A stretch of DNA of 64,000 nucleotides from CAYUYV01 sp964522525 (GTDB lineage Bacteria; Pseudomonadota; Alphaproteobacteria; JAJFIK01): assembly GCA_964522525.1 (NCBI GenBank), contig CAZFWG010000009.1, positions 21,855-85,854 on the forward strand, in the 5' to 3' direction. Below are positions 32,772 through 41,234 of the stretch, in pieces. The position numbers and the translations under genes are program-made. The notes under the pieces are model-generated. The model did not search any database, had not been told where the DNA came from, and saw only the letters and a list, made by a program, of their open reading frames with translations. The stretch's first letter is position 1. Every line of letters begins with the position of its first letter.

Positions 32772-34811
32772 GTGCTGAGATACGGACTGGTCCATACGCT
32801 GGGGGCGCTGACGGCCGCCACGGTCTTGCCGGCTTCGGCGGGCGCGGCCGACGACATGATGGACCGTATGGTCGTCACCAATACGCGCACCGATCAGGCC
32901 TTGCGCGACCAGGCAGGCAATGTGGCGCTCCTGTCCGCCGAAGACATCGAGTTCATCCGTCCTGACCATATTGCGGAAGCCCTCAACCGGCTGCCCGGCG
33001 TCTATCTCCATCGCAACAACGGCTTTGACCATCTGACCTCCATACGCTCTCCCATTTTGACCGGTGGGGCGGGGGCGGGGTCGTACCTGTTTCTCGAAAA
33101 CGGCGTGCCGTTGCGCGCGGCAGGCTTCGCCAATGTCAACGGACTCAATGAGGCCTCAACGGAATTTTTCGGCGGCCTTGAGGTCGTGCGCGGTCCGGGC
33201 AGCGCCCTTTACGGCAATAACGCGGTCCACGGATTGATCAATGTCCTGCTGCCCGATGTGGCGGCCAATCCGGGCACGCTTCTGTCCGCGTCTGTTGGGT
33301 CCTTCCGGCGCTATCGGGGTCTCGCCACGGTCAACGGGTCGGTCGGCAATCACGATCTTTATGCGGGCCTGAGCCTCGTCAGCGATGACGGATGGCGCGA
33401 TGACGCCGGCGTCGACCAGCAGAAACTGCTCCTCCAATGGGCCACGACCAAGGGCGATGTTTCCATTCTGACCACGCTCGCGGCCCAGAACCTCAATCAG
33501 GAATCCGCGGGCTTCATTCAGGGTGATGCTTTCGCGTTCGAGAACACGGCACTCGCCCGCACCAATCCAAGCCCGGATGCCTTTCGGGATTCCCGGTCGA
33601 TCCGCCTTGCCAGCCGGGTCGACTGGCAGAAAAGCGATGCCCTGACCCTGTCCTTCACGCCCTATTTCCGCGCCAATGATCTCGATTTCAAACTGACCTT
33701 CCTGCCCTCCCAGGCCCTGGAAGAGACCGGTCACTGGAGTGTCGGTCTGTTGTCGGCGGCCTACTGGTCATTGCCCGGCGGACACGAAATCATCGCCGGT
33801 TTCGATGTGGAGCGCACGAACGGTACCTTGCGCGAAGAGCAGTTCATTCCGACGATCTTCAGTTTCACGCAAGGCCTCCACTATGACTATGACGTGACCT
33901 CCGTGGTGCTGGCCGGCTATGGTCAGGGCACCTGGGTCGTCAATGACCGGATCAATATCGTCGGCGGCTTGCGTGTTGAATATACGGAATATGACTATAC
34001 GAACAATACGGAGTCGAACATCGTCGGCCGGTTCCTGCGCCCGGCCGACCGGACCGACGGCTTCCTGGTCGCCACCCCGAAACTCGGCGTTGTCATCGAC
34101 CTGAGTGAAGATGTCACCACCTATTTCCGCTATGCCCGCGGTGCCCGGGCCCCTCAAACGACGGATCTCTATCGCCTTCAGATCAACCAGACCGTGGGCG
34201 AGGTCGAAGTCGAAAGCCTCGACAGTGTCGAGCTTGGTTTTCGCGGCGGAACCGGGCCGTTCTCGTTCGATCTGGCGGCCTATTACGCGTTCAAGCGCAA
34301 TTTCTTCTTTCGCGACGCCGACGGCTTCAACGAGCCGTTCGGACGTACCCGTCATATCGGGGTCGAACTGGAGTTCCTGCTGGAAATCACAAAGGGCCTG
34401 GCGCTTGCCTTTTCGGGCACCCATGCCCGCCACACCTACCGCTTCGACCGGGAAGTGGAGTCCCCCGTCACCGAGATCATTCAGTTTGGTGATGACGTGG
34501 ATACGGCCCCGCGCCTGCTGGGCACGACACGCCTGATCTGGAACCCGCTCGACACGGCGACCGTGGAACTGGCCTGGACCTTTGTCGGGGACTATTTCAC
34601 CGACCCCAGCAATTCAAACCGCTATCCGGGTCACCAGGTGCTTGACCTCAAGGGGACCTGGGACATCAACCCCCACCTGCAGCTGTTCGCGGCGATCCGA
34701 AATCTGGCCAATGCGGACTATGCCAACCGGGCCGATTTCGCGTTCGGCTCGGCGCGGTTTTTCCCGGCCGAGGACCGGGCCGTGAGCGGTGGTATCACGG
34801 TCCAGTTCTGA
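32772..34811 (+). CDS. TonB-dependent outer-membrane receptor
   Basis: The product has 679 residues from a GTG at 32772. That start is needed to give the signal peptide LGALTAATVLPASAGA; the next ATG lies inside the mature protein. A TonB-box-like MVVT is followed by the plug domain (LSAEDIEFIRPDHIAEALNR, VRGPGSALYGNNAVHGLINV) and a 22-strand-type barrel ending in GGITVQF. It transports a ligand across the outer membrane using TonB. The ligand is unknown: no siderophore or vitamin gene is nearby. It lies 39 bp after the wzc-type gene, so it may be co-transcribed with the polysaccharide genes. It is on the short side for the family. Confidence 0.93.
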   Translation: MLRYGLVHTLGALTAATVLPASAGAADDMMDRMVVTNTRTDQALRDQAGNVALLSAEDIEFIRPDHIAEALNRLPGVYLHRNNGFDHLTSIRSPILTGGAGAGSYLFLENGVPLRAAGFANVNGLNEASTEFFGGLEVVRGPGSALYGNNAVHGLINVLLPDVAANPGTLLSASVGSFRRYRGLATVNGSVGNHDLYAGLSLVSDDGWRDDAGVDQQKLLLQWATTKGDVSILTTLAAQNLNQESAGFIQGDAFAFENTALARTNPSPDAFRDSRSIRLASRVDWQKSDALTLSFTPYFRANDLDFKLTFLPSQALEETGHWSVGLLSAAYWSLPGGHEIIAGFDVERTNGTLREEQFIPTIFSFTQGLHYDYDVTSVVLAGYGQGTWVVNDRINIVGGLRVEYTEYDYTNNTESNIVGRFLRPADRTDGFLVATPKLGVVIDLSEDVTTYFRYARGARAPQTTDLYRLQINQTVGEVEVESLDSVELGFRGGTGPFSFDLAAYYAFKRNFFFRDADGFNEPFGRTRHIGVELEFLLEITKGLALAFSGTHARHTYRFDREVESPVTEIIQFGDDVDTAPRLLGTTRLIWNPLDTATVELAWTFVGDYFTDPSNSNRYPGHQVLDLKGTWDINPHLQLFAAIRNLANADYANRADFAFGSARFFPAEDRAVSGGITVQF

Positions 34812-34819
34812 TCTGGGGA

Positions 34820-37800
34820 TCAGTTGAAAATGAAGCGGAAACTCAGGCCGCCCGAATGCCGGACAAAATCTTCTTCAAACAGAGCATCGTAACCGATTTC
34901 GACAATCAGGGACGGGTTCGCGAAGGAGAGGCCCGCGCCGCCGACGAAACCGCCTTCCTCGATTTCCGGTGACACCAGATCGAACGTGCTTGAGCCCTCG
35001 ACGAAGGAAACAGTCGTGACCACTGGATCGGTCTCGAATTCCTGACGATAGCCTGCACGGAGCATCGGAATCAGTTTGGCGCCACGACGGCGTTCAAAGG
35101 TGTGGGCCACTTCAAGGAGGCCGATCGCACGCAAGGACGAAACATCCCGGTTATCCACGGTGAGCGCGATGCCGGGCGAGCTGCCGGTCTCGTTGAAATC
35201 GTCTTCCTGCACTTCCAGATAGTCGATCCCGCCGATGGGGGTGATTCGCGTGTTGCCGAATGTCAGGTCATAGCCGACGCGGGCGTTGCCCGAATACTGG
35301 AAGCCGTTCCAGTCGGCCTCAGCCGTCTCTTCAAAGGCGCCGATCCGAACGACCCGTTCCGAGCGGTAGATGTTGTATCCGGCGAAGGCCTGGACATCGA
35401 GGAACGCTTTGCCCCAGGACCATGAGCCGTAGGTACCGACCTGGATGGTATCGGCACGGAAATCCTCGTCAAAGGAATCCATCTCATTGATGACCGAGCC
35501 GGACCAGACAAAGCCGGCCCCGATGGCATTGGCGCCCAGCCAGGCAAAGTCCATACCGGCGGCGACGCTGTAGGTCTCGCCGTCGAAACCGAATTCCTCA
35601 TCAACCTGATCTTTTTCATAAATGGAGCCGAAGATCTGAAACCAAGCCGTGGAACGGTCTTGCGAGTTGACGTTGCGCAAGCCGTTGAGGCGGTTCGCGA
35701 TGGCCGCCGTCGTCTGGTCGGTCAGGGTGACCGCAATGGTGCGCGCCACAAGGCCGCTGGCCGGCAAGAGCTGGTTAACCGCACTGCCAAAGGCTTCGTT
35801 CGAATCAAGAGCCCCCAGCGCCACGGTCAGACCGTCGTCGACGCTCAGCGCTTCCGTAAGGGCAGGGAAGGCCGCCGTCTGATTATTATTGAGTTCGAGT
35901 TCTTCAGGCGTCTTGAGGTCCACGGACAGAATCAGATCCGAAGGATCCGTCGCGGATGGGGCGACCGATCCATTGAACAGGAAGGGAAGGGTCACAGCGT
36001 CCAGATCGACGCTGTCGGCAATGTTCAGGGTACCGGCATCGATGAGCGTGAATTCCGTCGGTTCCGAGAGGAAGCTGGATACCTGGACATCGAGGGCAGC
36101 ATTGTCGAGCAACTCGACCGTTCCCGTCGCGACCACATTCGCACTTTCCGTGGGATCGTCCGAAACGGCCAGGGACAACAGGCTGTCCGTGCCGAATGTC
36201 GCATTGGTGACCGAGATCTGATTATTGACGGGAACAAGGACGCTGGCGCCTTCGACGGTCAGGTCGAGTGTGTCACCGCCGTTAACGATGCCGCCGAACA
36301 CGATGGCGTCATCGTTCAGGGTCACGACATCATTCCCGGCGCCGGTATTCAGCACCCCGTTGAAGACCGCGCCGATCCCTTCGGCGGCGGTATCCGCTTC
36401 GAAGACGCGGGTGATGCCCTCAAAAACATCATCACCGCTGCCGAGCTGAATGTCGCCGCGAATGACACCGGCATTGCGGATCGTTACATCATCGATGGTT
36501 GACGACAGATCGATGGCAATCCGGTCCGGCGTCTCAACGACGGCGATGAGGTCTGGCTGACAGATACCCTGAGTAATGCACCCCTTGTTGTCGATGAGCG
36601 TCAGGCTGCCCGACAGATCTTGAATCGTGACCGAGGCGGCTTCGGTCCCGAGAACACTGGCGGCGATGGTCCCCTCATTCTCGAGGATCGGCACGGCGGC
36701 GCCGCTCTCGATGCGGATGGCTTCGGCGAAGCCCGCGCTCGAAGAGGTGGAAGTGGCTGTGATCGTGCCGGTGTTCAGGATCCGCGGGACACTGGCACCA
36801 GCACCGAAAGAGAGGGCTGCAGTGGAGACATCCACGGTCGAACTGGTGATGGAGCCGGTATTCAGGATACCGCCCTCGATGGTCGTGGTCAGCAAGGTGC
36901 CGCCGATCTCGGCGCCCTCGATGCGAACGCCCGTGGCGCTGTTTGCGTCGTCCAGGGCGTCCGCCGAGATCAGGCCACGGTTGATGAACCCGAAGGCCGA
37001 CTCACCGTCGCCCGCCGCGCCCAGAACGATATCGCCGCCAAGGCCGTTGCTGACCGTTGGTGAGATCAGGACACCGAATTCCGCGAGATTGCCGTCCAGA
37101 TTGCCCTGCAGCGCCTGGTTGCCCACATCGCCCTCGGCGGCAGGTCCGGCATTGACAAAGCCCCCGCTGACGCTCGCACCCACTTCCATGACCGCCCGGA
37201 CGGTCGCAAAATCATCATCATCCGTGGTATCCGGATCATTCACGAAATCATCGACAATACTCACGGCACTGATGGTGCCGCCATTGATGATACTGCCCGA
37301 TACGGTGTTCTGAACACTGACGCCCACGGCGTTGGCGCCGCTCACATCGATCTGTCCGCCTGCAAAGTTCAGATCGCCATTGACCGGCCCGGTCACCAGG
37401 ACCCCAATGGTCTCATCGCCATTGATGTCGATGATGCCTCTATTGACGAAATCCCCGTCCAGACCAGCGTCGATCGAAACACCCCTGGATCCGTCGCCTT
37501 CGACGACAATCGACGAGCCCGTCTCAAAGGTGAAATTGCCCGTGTAGGTTCCGGCGCCTGATACGAGGACACCGGTATTCGCATCTCCGCCTAGATCATC
37601 ATCGGCCAAGGCACTGACGAGGGAAATATCACCGTCATTGAGGATATTGCCCGTGAAACCGCTTTCCACCAGAACACCGATCTGGTTGGACGGGCTTGTC
37701 ACCTCGATCGTGCCGTTATTGACGAAGACATCGCCGCTGTCGCCGGCGGCATCGGAATTGACCGTCACGGCCGGGCCATTGACCACCGAAAGGGTCTCGC

Positions 37801-37984
37801 CTTCGTTCAGAATGAAATCGCCGGTATCGGCCGTCTGGACCGGATCCGTCAGCGTCTGGGCATGAACACCCTGGGCGAGAACGGCGCAGAACGTGGTGAC
37901 GGTCAGCGCCGTGGTTGTGAACAGCCGCTCCCGTCCACCGGCCCGCCCACGCGTTGCCGCTCCTCCGATCCAGTCGAAAACCAC
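34820..37984 (-). CDS. Large autotransporter (type V secretion) with beta-helical passenger
   Basis: The product has 1054 residues if the GTG at 37984 is used, which has AAAAGG upstream. ATGs at 38071 and 38245 would lengthen the N-terminus. The signal peptide ends LAQGVHAQ near residue 42. The passenger (about 45-720) has many repeats of the pattern N-x-G-T/D-I and GVLVS, as in NNGTIEVT, ILNDGDISLVS and FVNRGIIDINGDE, consistent with a right-handed beta-helix. The last 270 residues form the autotransporter barrel (STAWFQIFGSIYEKDQVDEE onward), ending in FRFIFN. One short cysteine pair (GCITQGICQP) is unusual for a passenger. It is exported and probably surface displayed; its function is unknown. 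It converges on the TonB receptor gene. Confidence 0.88.
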   Translation of the reverse strand: MVFDWIGGAATRGRAGGRERLFTTTALTVTTFCAVLAQGVHAQTLTDPVQTADTGDFILNEGETLSVVNGPAVTVNSDAAGDSGDVFVNNGTIEVTSPSNQIGVLVESGFTGNILNDGDISLVSALADDDLGGDANTGVLVSGAGTYTGNFTFETGSSIVVEGDGSRGVSIDAGLDGDFVNRGIIDINGDETIGVLVTGPVNGDLNFAGGQIDVSGANAVGVSVQNTVSGSIINGGTISAVSIVDDFVNDPDTTDDDDFATVRAVMEVGASVSGGFVNAGPAAEGDVGNQALQGNLDGNLAEFGVLISPTVSNGLGGDIVLGAAGDGESAFGFINRGLISADALDDANSATGVRIEGAEIGGTLLTTTIEGGILNTGSITSSTVDVSTAALSFGAGASVPRILNTGTITATSTSSSAGFAEAIRIESGAAVPILENEGTIAASVLGTEAASVTIQDLSGSLTLIDNKGCITQGICQPDLIAVVETPDRIAIDLSSTIDDVTIRNAGVIRGDIQLGSGDDVFEGITRVFEADTAAEGIGAVFNGVLNTGAGNDVVTLNDDAIVFGGIVNGGDTLDLTVEGASVLVPVNNQISVTNATFGTDSLLSLAVSDDPTESANVVATGTVELLDNAALDVQVSSFLSEPTEFTLIDAGTLNIADSVDLDAVTLPFLFNGSVAPSATDPSDLILSVDLKTPEELELNNNQTAAFPALTEALSVDDGLTVALGALDSNEAFGSAVNQLLPASGLVARTIAVTLTDQTTAAIANRLNGLRNVNSQDRSTAWFQIFGSIYEKDQVDEEFGFDGETYSVAAGMDFAWLGANAIGAGFVWSGSVINEMDSFDEDFRADTIQVGTYGSWSWGKAFLDVQAFAGYNIYRSERVVRIGAFEETAEADWNGFQYSGNARVGYDLTFGNTRITPIGGIDYLEVQEDDFNETGSSPGIALTVDNRDVSSLRAIGLLEVAHTFERRRGAKLIPMLRAGYRQEFETDPVVTTVSFVEGSSTFDLVSPEIEEGGFVGGAGLSFANPSLIVEIGYDALFEEDFVRHSGGLSFRFIFN

Positions 37985-38374
37985 GGTCACCCACCTTTTG
38001 TTTCCCCGGGGCTCCGACCTCTGTTTCGGAACTTGACCCGGCGCCACGCCATCCCGTTTGCCCAACAACATGCGCCAGTCTAGCGCGGCCTTGAGGCCGC
38101 GTCTTCCTATCCATGCGCATAATTGAATTTTTGTCGCGCGGTCTCTGCCAATTGGCCGCGCGGCCTTTTTCGCCTTTACGGAAGGGGCCGTATGCCTTCC
38201 ATTGAAGCCCGTGTCGCCCATGGGGGCCGGTTTTGTAAAGGCCAAAAAATCAGTGATAACTCTGCTGTGTCATTGGTCGTCGACATGTCATCCTGGCAGC
38301 CAATTCTCCTGGTAATTGTGGGTTTCATGGGAGAAACTCGGGCGCCTTGACCGTTGGGGGATTGGGGAAACGTC
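37985..38374. promoter_or_regulatory. Divergent region between autotransporter and nfeD
   Basis: This is a 390-bp gap if the autotransporter starts at 37984; it shrinks to 129 bp if the upstream ATG at 38245 is used. Promoters for both genes must be here. I see no hairpin or repeat of note and no further gene. Confidence 0.4.
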
Positions 38375-40048
38375 ATGACAAAGATGCGGCGGGCTCGAAA
38401 TTGCGCGCCTCCCGGCGGTGAACCCATCATTTCCGCGGGGCGACCAGGACGGAACATTCGTTTGCTGCTTTGGGTGGGACTGCTGGCATGGGGTCTGGCG
38501 GCCTTTGCCACCCCCTGGCTGATCGAATCGGGCTTTGCGCAGACGGCACCCGCGGAGAGCGATCAGGACACCGAAACCACATCGTCCGATCAGGCATCGG
38601 AGGCCACCGGATCAACGTCCGCCTCGACCGCATCCGGCACCGCGCTCGTGCTCAAGATCACAGGGGTCATCGGCCCGGCGGTCTCCCTCTATCTGCGGGA
38701 AGGCATTGCCGACGCCGAAGGAACCCATGATCTCATCGTGCTCGAGATGGATACGCCCGGCGGTCTCGACACAAGCATGCGGGAAATGATCCAGGCGATC
38801 CTCGCCTCGCGCGTGCCCGTGGCGACCTTCGTCTCACCGAGCGGCGCCCGCGCCGCCAGTGCCGGCACTTACATCCTCTATGCCAGTCACGTCGCGGCGA
38901 TGGCGCCGAGCACGACACTTGGCGCCGCCACACCGATCCAACTCGGCGGCGGCGGTCAACCTGGCTCGCCACCGTCCTCCCCATCGCCCACGCCCGGCGG
39001 CTCAGGCGACAAGCCCTCGGGCAATCCATCGGAGAGCCGCGTGCCCGCTTTGCTGATGGAAGCGGCAGAAGAGGCGAGCAGTGAAACGGAAGAAGGCGAA
39101 GCGGAAGAGGCGGCGGAACAGGCCCAGACCCCGAGCGGCTCGGGGGGCATGAGCGCGGCCGAACGCAAGGCCGTGAACGACGCGGCCGCCTATATTCGCG
39201 GTCTTGCCATCAAGCGCGGGCGCAATGTGGCGTGGGCGGAAGAAGCCGTGCGCAAGGGCGTGAGCCTTGATTCAAGTGAGGCGGTGAAGATCAACGTCAT
39301 CGATCTGGTGGCGCGCGATCTGCCGGATCTCCTGACCAAGATTGACGGGCGCGTTGTCGATGTGGAGGGCGTGGGCGAAGTCACCTTGAAGACGCGCGGC
39401 CTCACCATCCAGCGTCAGGAAATGTCCTGGATCCAGGAATTGCTGGCGGTGATCACCAATCCCAACATCGCCCTGGTGCTCATGCAGCTCGGCGTCTTGG
39501 GCTTGATCATCGAGCTCTATAATCCGGGCGCGATTTTTCCGGGCGTGGTCGGTGTGGTCTGTCTGCTCCTGGGCCTAACGGCGCTCGCCGTGCTTCCCGT
39601 CAGCGTCGGCGGCCTGGCTCTTCTCATTGCGGGGCTCATCTTCATGGCCCTGGAGCTTTTCGTGGCGTCCGGGGGTATACTGGCCGTTGCCGGGACGGTC
39701 GCCTTCGGCTTTGGCGCTTTCTTCCTTTTTGACACGGACGTACCGGAGTTTCGCGTGTCCATCACCCTTATTCTGATCACCACGGCGATCATGGCCTTCC
39801 TGGTCTTCGTGATCGTCTCTTATGCACTGATGGTTCAACGCCGCGGTGTCGTAACGGGTGCGGAAGGCATGGTGGGCCTTTCGGGGGTCGTGATCTCTTG
39901 GTCGGGGGATCGCGGCCAGGTACGCATCGACGGTGAACTCTGGAACGCGCGCTGCGAGGTTCCCCTCGCGGAGGGGCAGGAAATCGTGGCCGAACGCGTG
40001 GACGGCCTGACGATCTGGGTGCGGCCCAAGGAGCTTGGCAGCCCATGA
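38375..40048 (+). CDS. nfeD: NfeD family protein with ClpP-like serine protease domain (long form)
   Basis: The product has 557 residues from the ATG at 38375. A signal or anchor segment (LLLWVGLLAWGLAAFATPW) is followed by a Ser/Thr-rich linker. The ClpP-type protease domain has the catalytic serine in SGARAASAGTY (Ser near 162) and the region with the catalytic lysine in AERKAVNDAAAYIRGLA (near 265). A Pro/Ser/Gly then acidic insert of about 70 residues (190-260) sits between them. Four or five membrane helices follow, then the C-terminal OB-fold NfeD domain (GMVGLSGVVISW onward). It partners with the stomatin-like protein encoded 56 bp downstream, probably in membrane quality control. Confidence 0.93.
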   Translation: MTKMRRARNCAPPGGEPIISAGRPGRNIRLLLWVGLLAWGLAAFATPWLIESGFAQTAPAESDQDTETTSSDQASEATGSTSASTASGTALVLKITGVIGPAVSLYLREGIADAEGTHDLIVLEMDTPGGLDTSMREMIQAILASRVPVATFVSPSGARAASAGTYILYASHVAAMAPSTTLGAATPIQLGGGGQPGSPPSSPSPTPGGSGDKPSGNPSESRVPALLMEAAEEASSETEEGEAEEAAEQAQTPSGSGGMSAAERKAVNDAAAYIRGLAIKRGRNVAWAEEAVRKGVSLDSSEAVKINVIDLVARDLPDLLTKIDGRVVDVEGVGEVTLKTRGLTIQRQEMSWIQELLAVITNPNIALVLMQLGVLGLIIELYNPGAIFPGVVGVVCLLLGLTALAVLPVSVGGLALLIAGLIFMALELFVASGGILAVAGTVAFGFGAFFLFDTDVPEFRVSITLILITTAIMAFLVFVIVSYALMVQRRGVVTGAEGMVGLSGVVISWSGDRGQVRIDGELWNARCEVPLAEGQEIVAERVDGLTIWVRPKELGSP

Positions 40049-40104
40049 ATGTAACGGGTGAAGGAAAATCACGAAGCGTGGTGTTACTTCCGTAGGAGCA
40101 GGAT

Positions 40105-40893
40105 ATGCCTTTCGATTTGTCACTTGTGGTTCTTGGGATCGTCTTTCTCGGTTTCATCATCACTCAGATCTTCAAGATCCTGAGGGAGTATGAGCGGGCG
40201 GTCATCTTTACCCTCGGCCGTTTCACGAGCGTCAGCGGCCCGGGCCTTGTCTTGCTCGTGCCGTTCATCCAGCAGATGGTCCGTGTCGATACCCGGACCT
40301 TCGTCCATGACGTGCCGTCCCAGGACGTGATCTCCAAGGACAACGTGTCGGTCAAGGTCAACGCGGTGATCTATTACCGGGTCATCGACGCCAACCGGGC
40401 GATCAACAAGGTTGAGGATTATATGGGCGCGACGAGCCAACTGGCGCAAACGACCCTGCGGTCCGTTCTCGGCAAGCACGATCTCGACGAAATGCTCATG
40501 GAACGGGACAAGCTCAACAACGACATCCAGGAGATCCTTGATCTGCAGACGGATGCCTGGGGCGTCAAGGTCGCCAATGTCGAGATCAAGCATGTGGATA
40601 TCGACGCCAGCATGGTGCGCGCCATCGCCAAACAGGCCGAAGCCGAACGGGAACGCCGGGCCAAGGTCATCAGTGCCGAGGGTGAAGAACAGGCCGCCCA
40701 GAAACTCGTCGATGCCGCGGCCAAGCTTGCCTATGAGCCCGGCGCCATGCAGCTCCGGTATCTGAGCGCGCTTCAGGAAATCGCCAATGACCGCTCGAAC
40801 ACGATCGTGTTCCCCTTCTCGGTGGAGCAGATCGCCAAGCTGGTGTCCGGCCGCGGCGACGGGGAAAACACGCCGGGCGGCGGTTACGCTTAA
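40105..40893 (+). CDS. Stomatin/SPFH-domain protein (QmcA/slipin type)
   Basis: The product has 262 residues. An N-terminal hydrophobic segment (LSLVVLGIVFLGFIITQIF) anchors it. The SPFH domain follows: LREYERAVIFTLGRF, GPGLVLLVPFIQQMVRVDTRT, VNAVIYYRVIDANRAINKV, TLRSVLGKHDLDEML, and the helical AKQAEAERERRAKVISAEGE. It forms oligomeric membrane rings that pair with NfeD and recruit or shield proteases. Its stop shares the four bases TTAA (40890-40893) with the stop of the convergent cutA gene. Confidence 0.93.
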   Translation: MPFDLSLVVLGIVFLGFIITQIFKILREYERAVIFTLGRFTSVSGPGLVLLVPFIQQMVRVDTRTFVHDVPSQDVISKDNVSVKVNAVIYYRVIDANRAINKVEDYMGATSQLAQTTLRSVLGKHDLDEMLMERDKLNNDIQEILDLQTDAWGVKVANVEIKHVDIDASMVRAIAKQAEAERERRAKVISAEGEEQAAQKLVDAAAKLAYEPGAMQLRYLSALQEIANDRSNTIVFPFSVEQIAKLVSGRGDGENTPGGGYA

Positions 40894-41234
40894 CCGCCGG
40901 CGCTGGCTTCTTCCCGGATCCAGGCGAGGAAGTCCGAATTGCCTTCCTGCCCGCTGACGGGCAGCGAGACCACGCAAGGCACATCATAGGAATGATGTGT
41001 CCGGACGAAGTCGGTGAGGGCGGCCATGCGGTCGCCCTTTGTCTTGGCGATCAGCACGACTTCCCCGTCTTCCTGGGCCGATCCTTCCCACCAATAGACC
41101 GATGTCACGCCGTCCAGAATGTTGACGCAGGCTACGAGCCGCGCTTCCACGAGTGCCCGCGCGAGCGTCACGGCTTCTGCTTTGTCCGGCGCCGTCATAT
41201 AGACGAGCCGCAAGTCCGAAGGGGTGTCGGTCAT
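40890..41234 (-). CDS. cutA: CutA-type divalent cation tolerance protein
   Basis: The product has 114 residues, the normal length. CutA motifs are ALVEARLVACVNIL, SVYWWEGSAQEDGEVVLIAK and HSYDVPCVVSLPV. It is a small trimeric protein of debated function, linked to copper tolerance and signalling in other bacteria. Its ATG overlaps the stop of the upstream membrane hydrolase gene by ATGA, so the two are probably translated together. This coupling is the best clue to what the hydrolase might be connected with. Confidence 0.93.
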   Translation of the reverse strand: MTDTPSDLRLVYMTAPDKAEAVTLARALVEARLVACVNILDGVTSVYWWEGSAQEDGEVVLIAKTKGDRMAALTDFVRTHHSYDVPCVVSLPVSGQEGNSDFLAWIREEASAGG

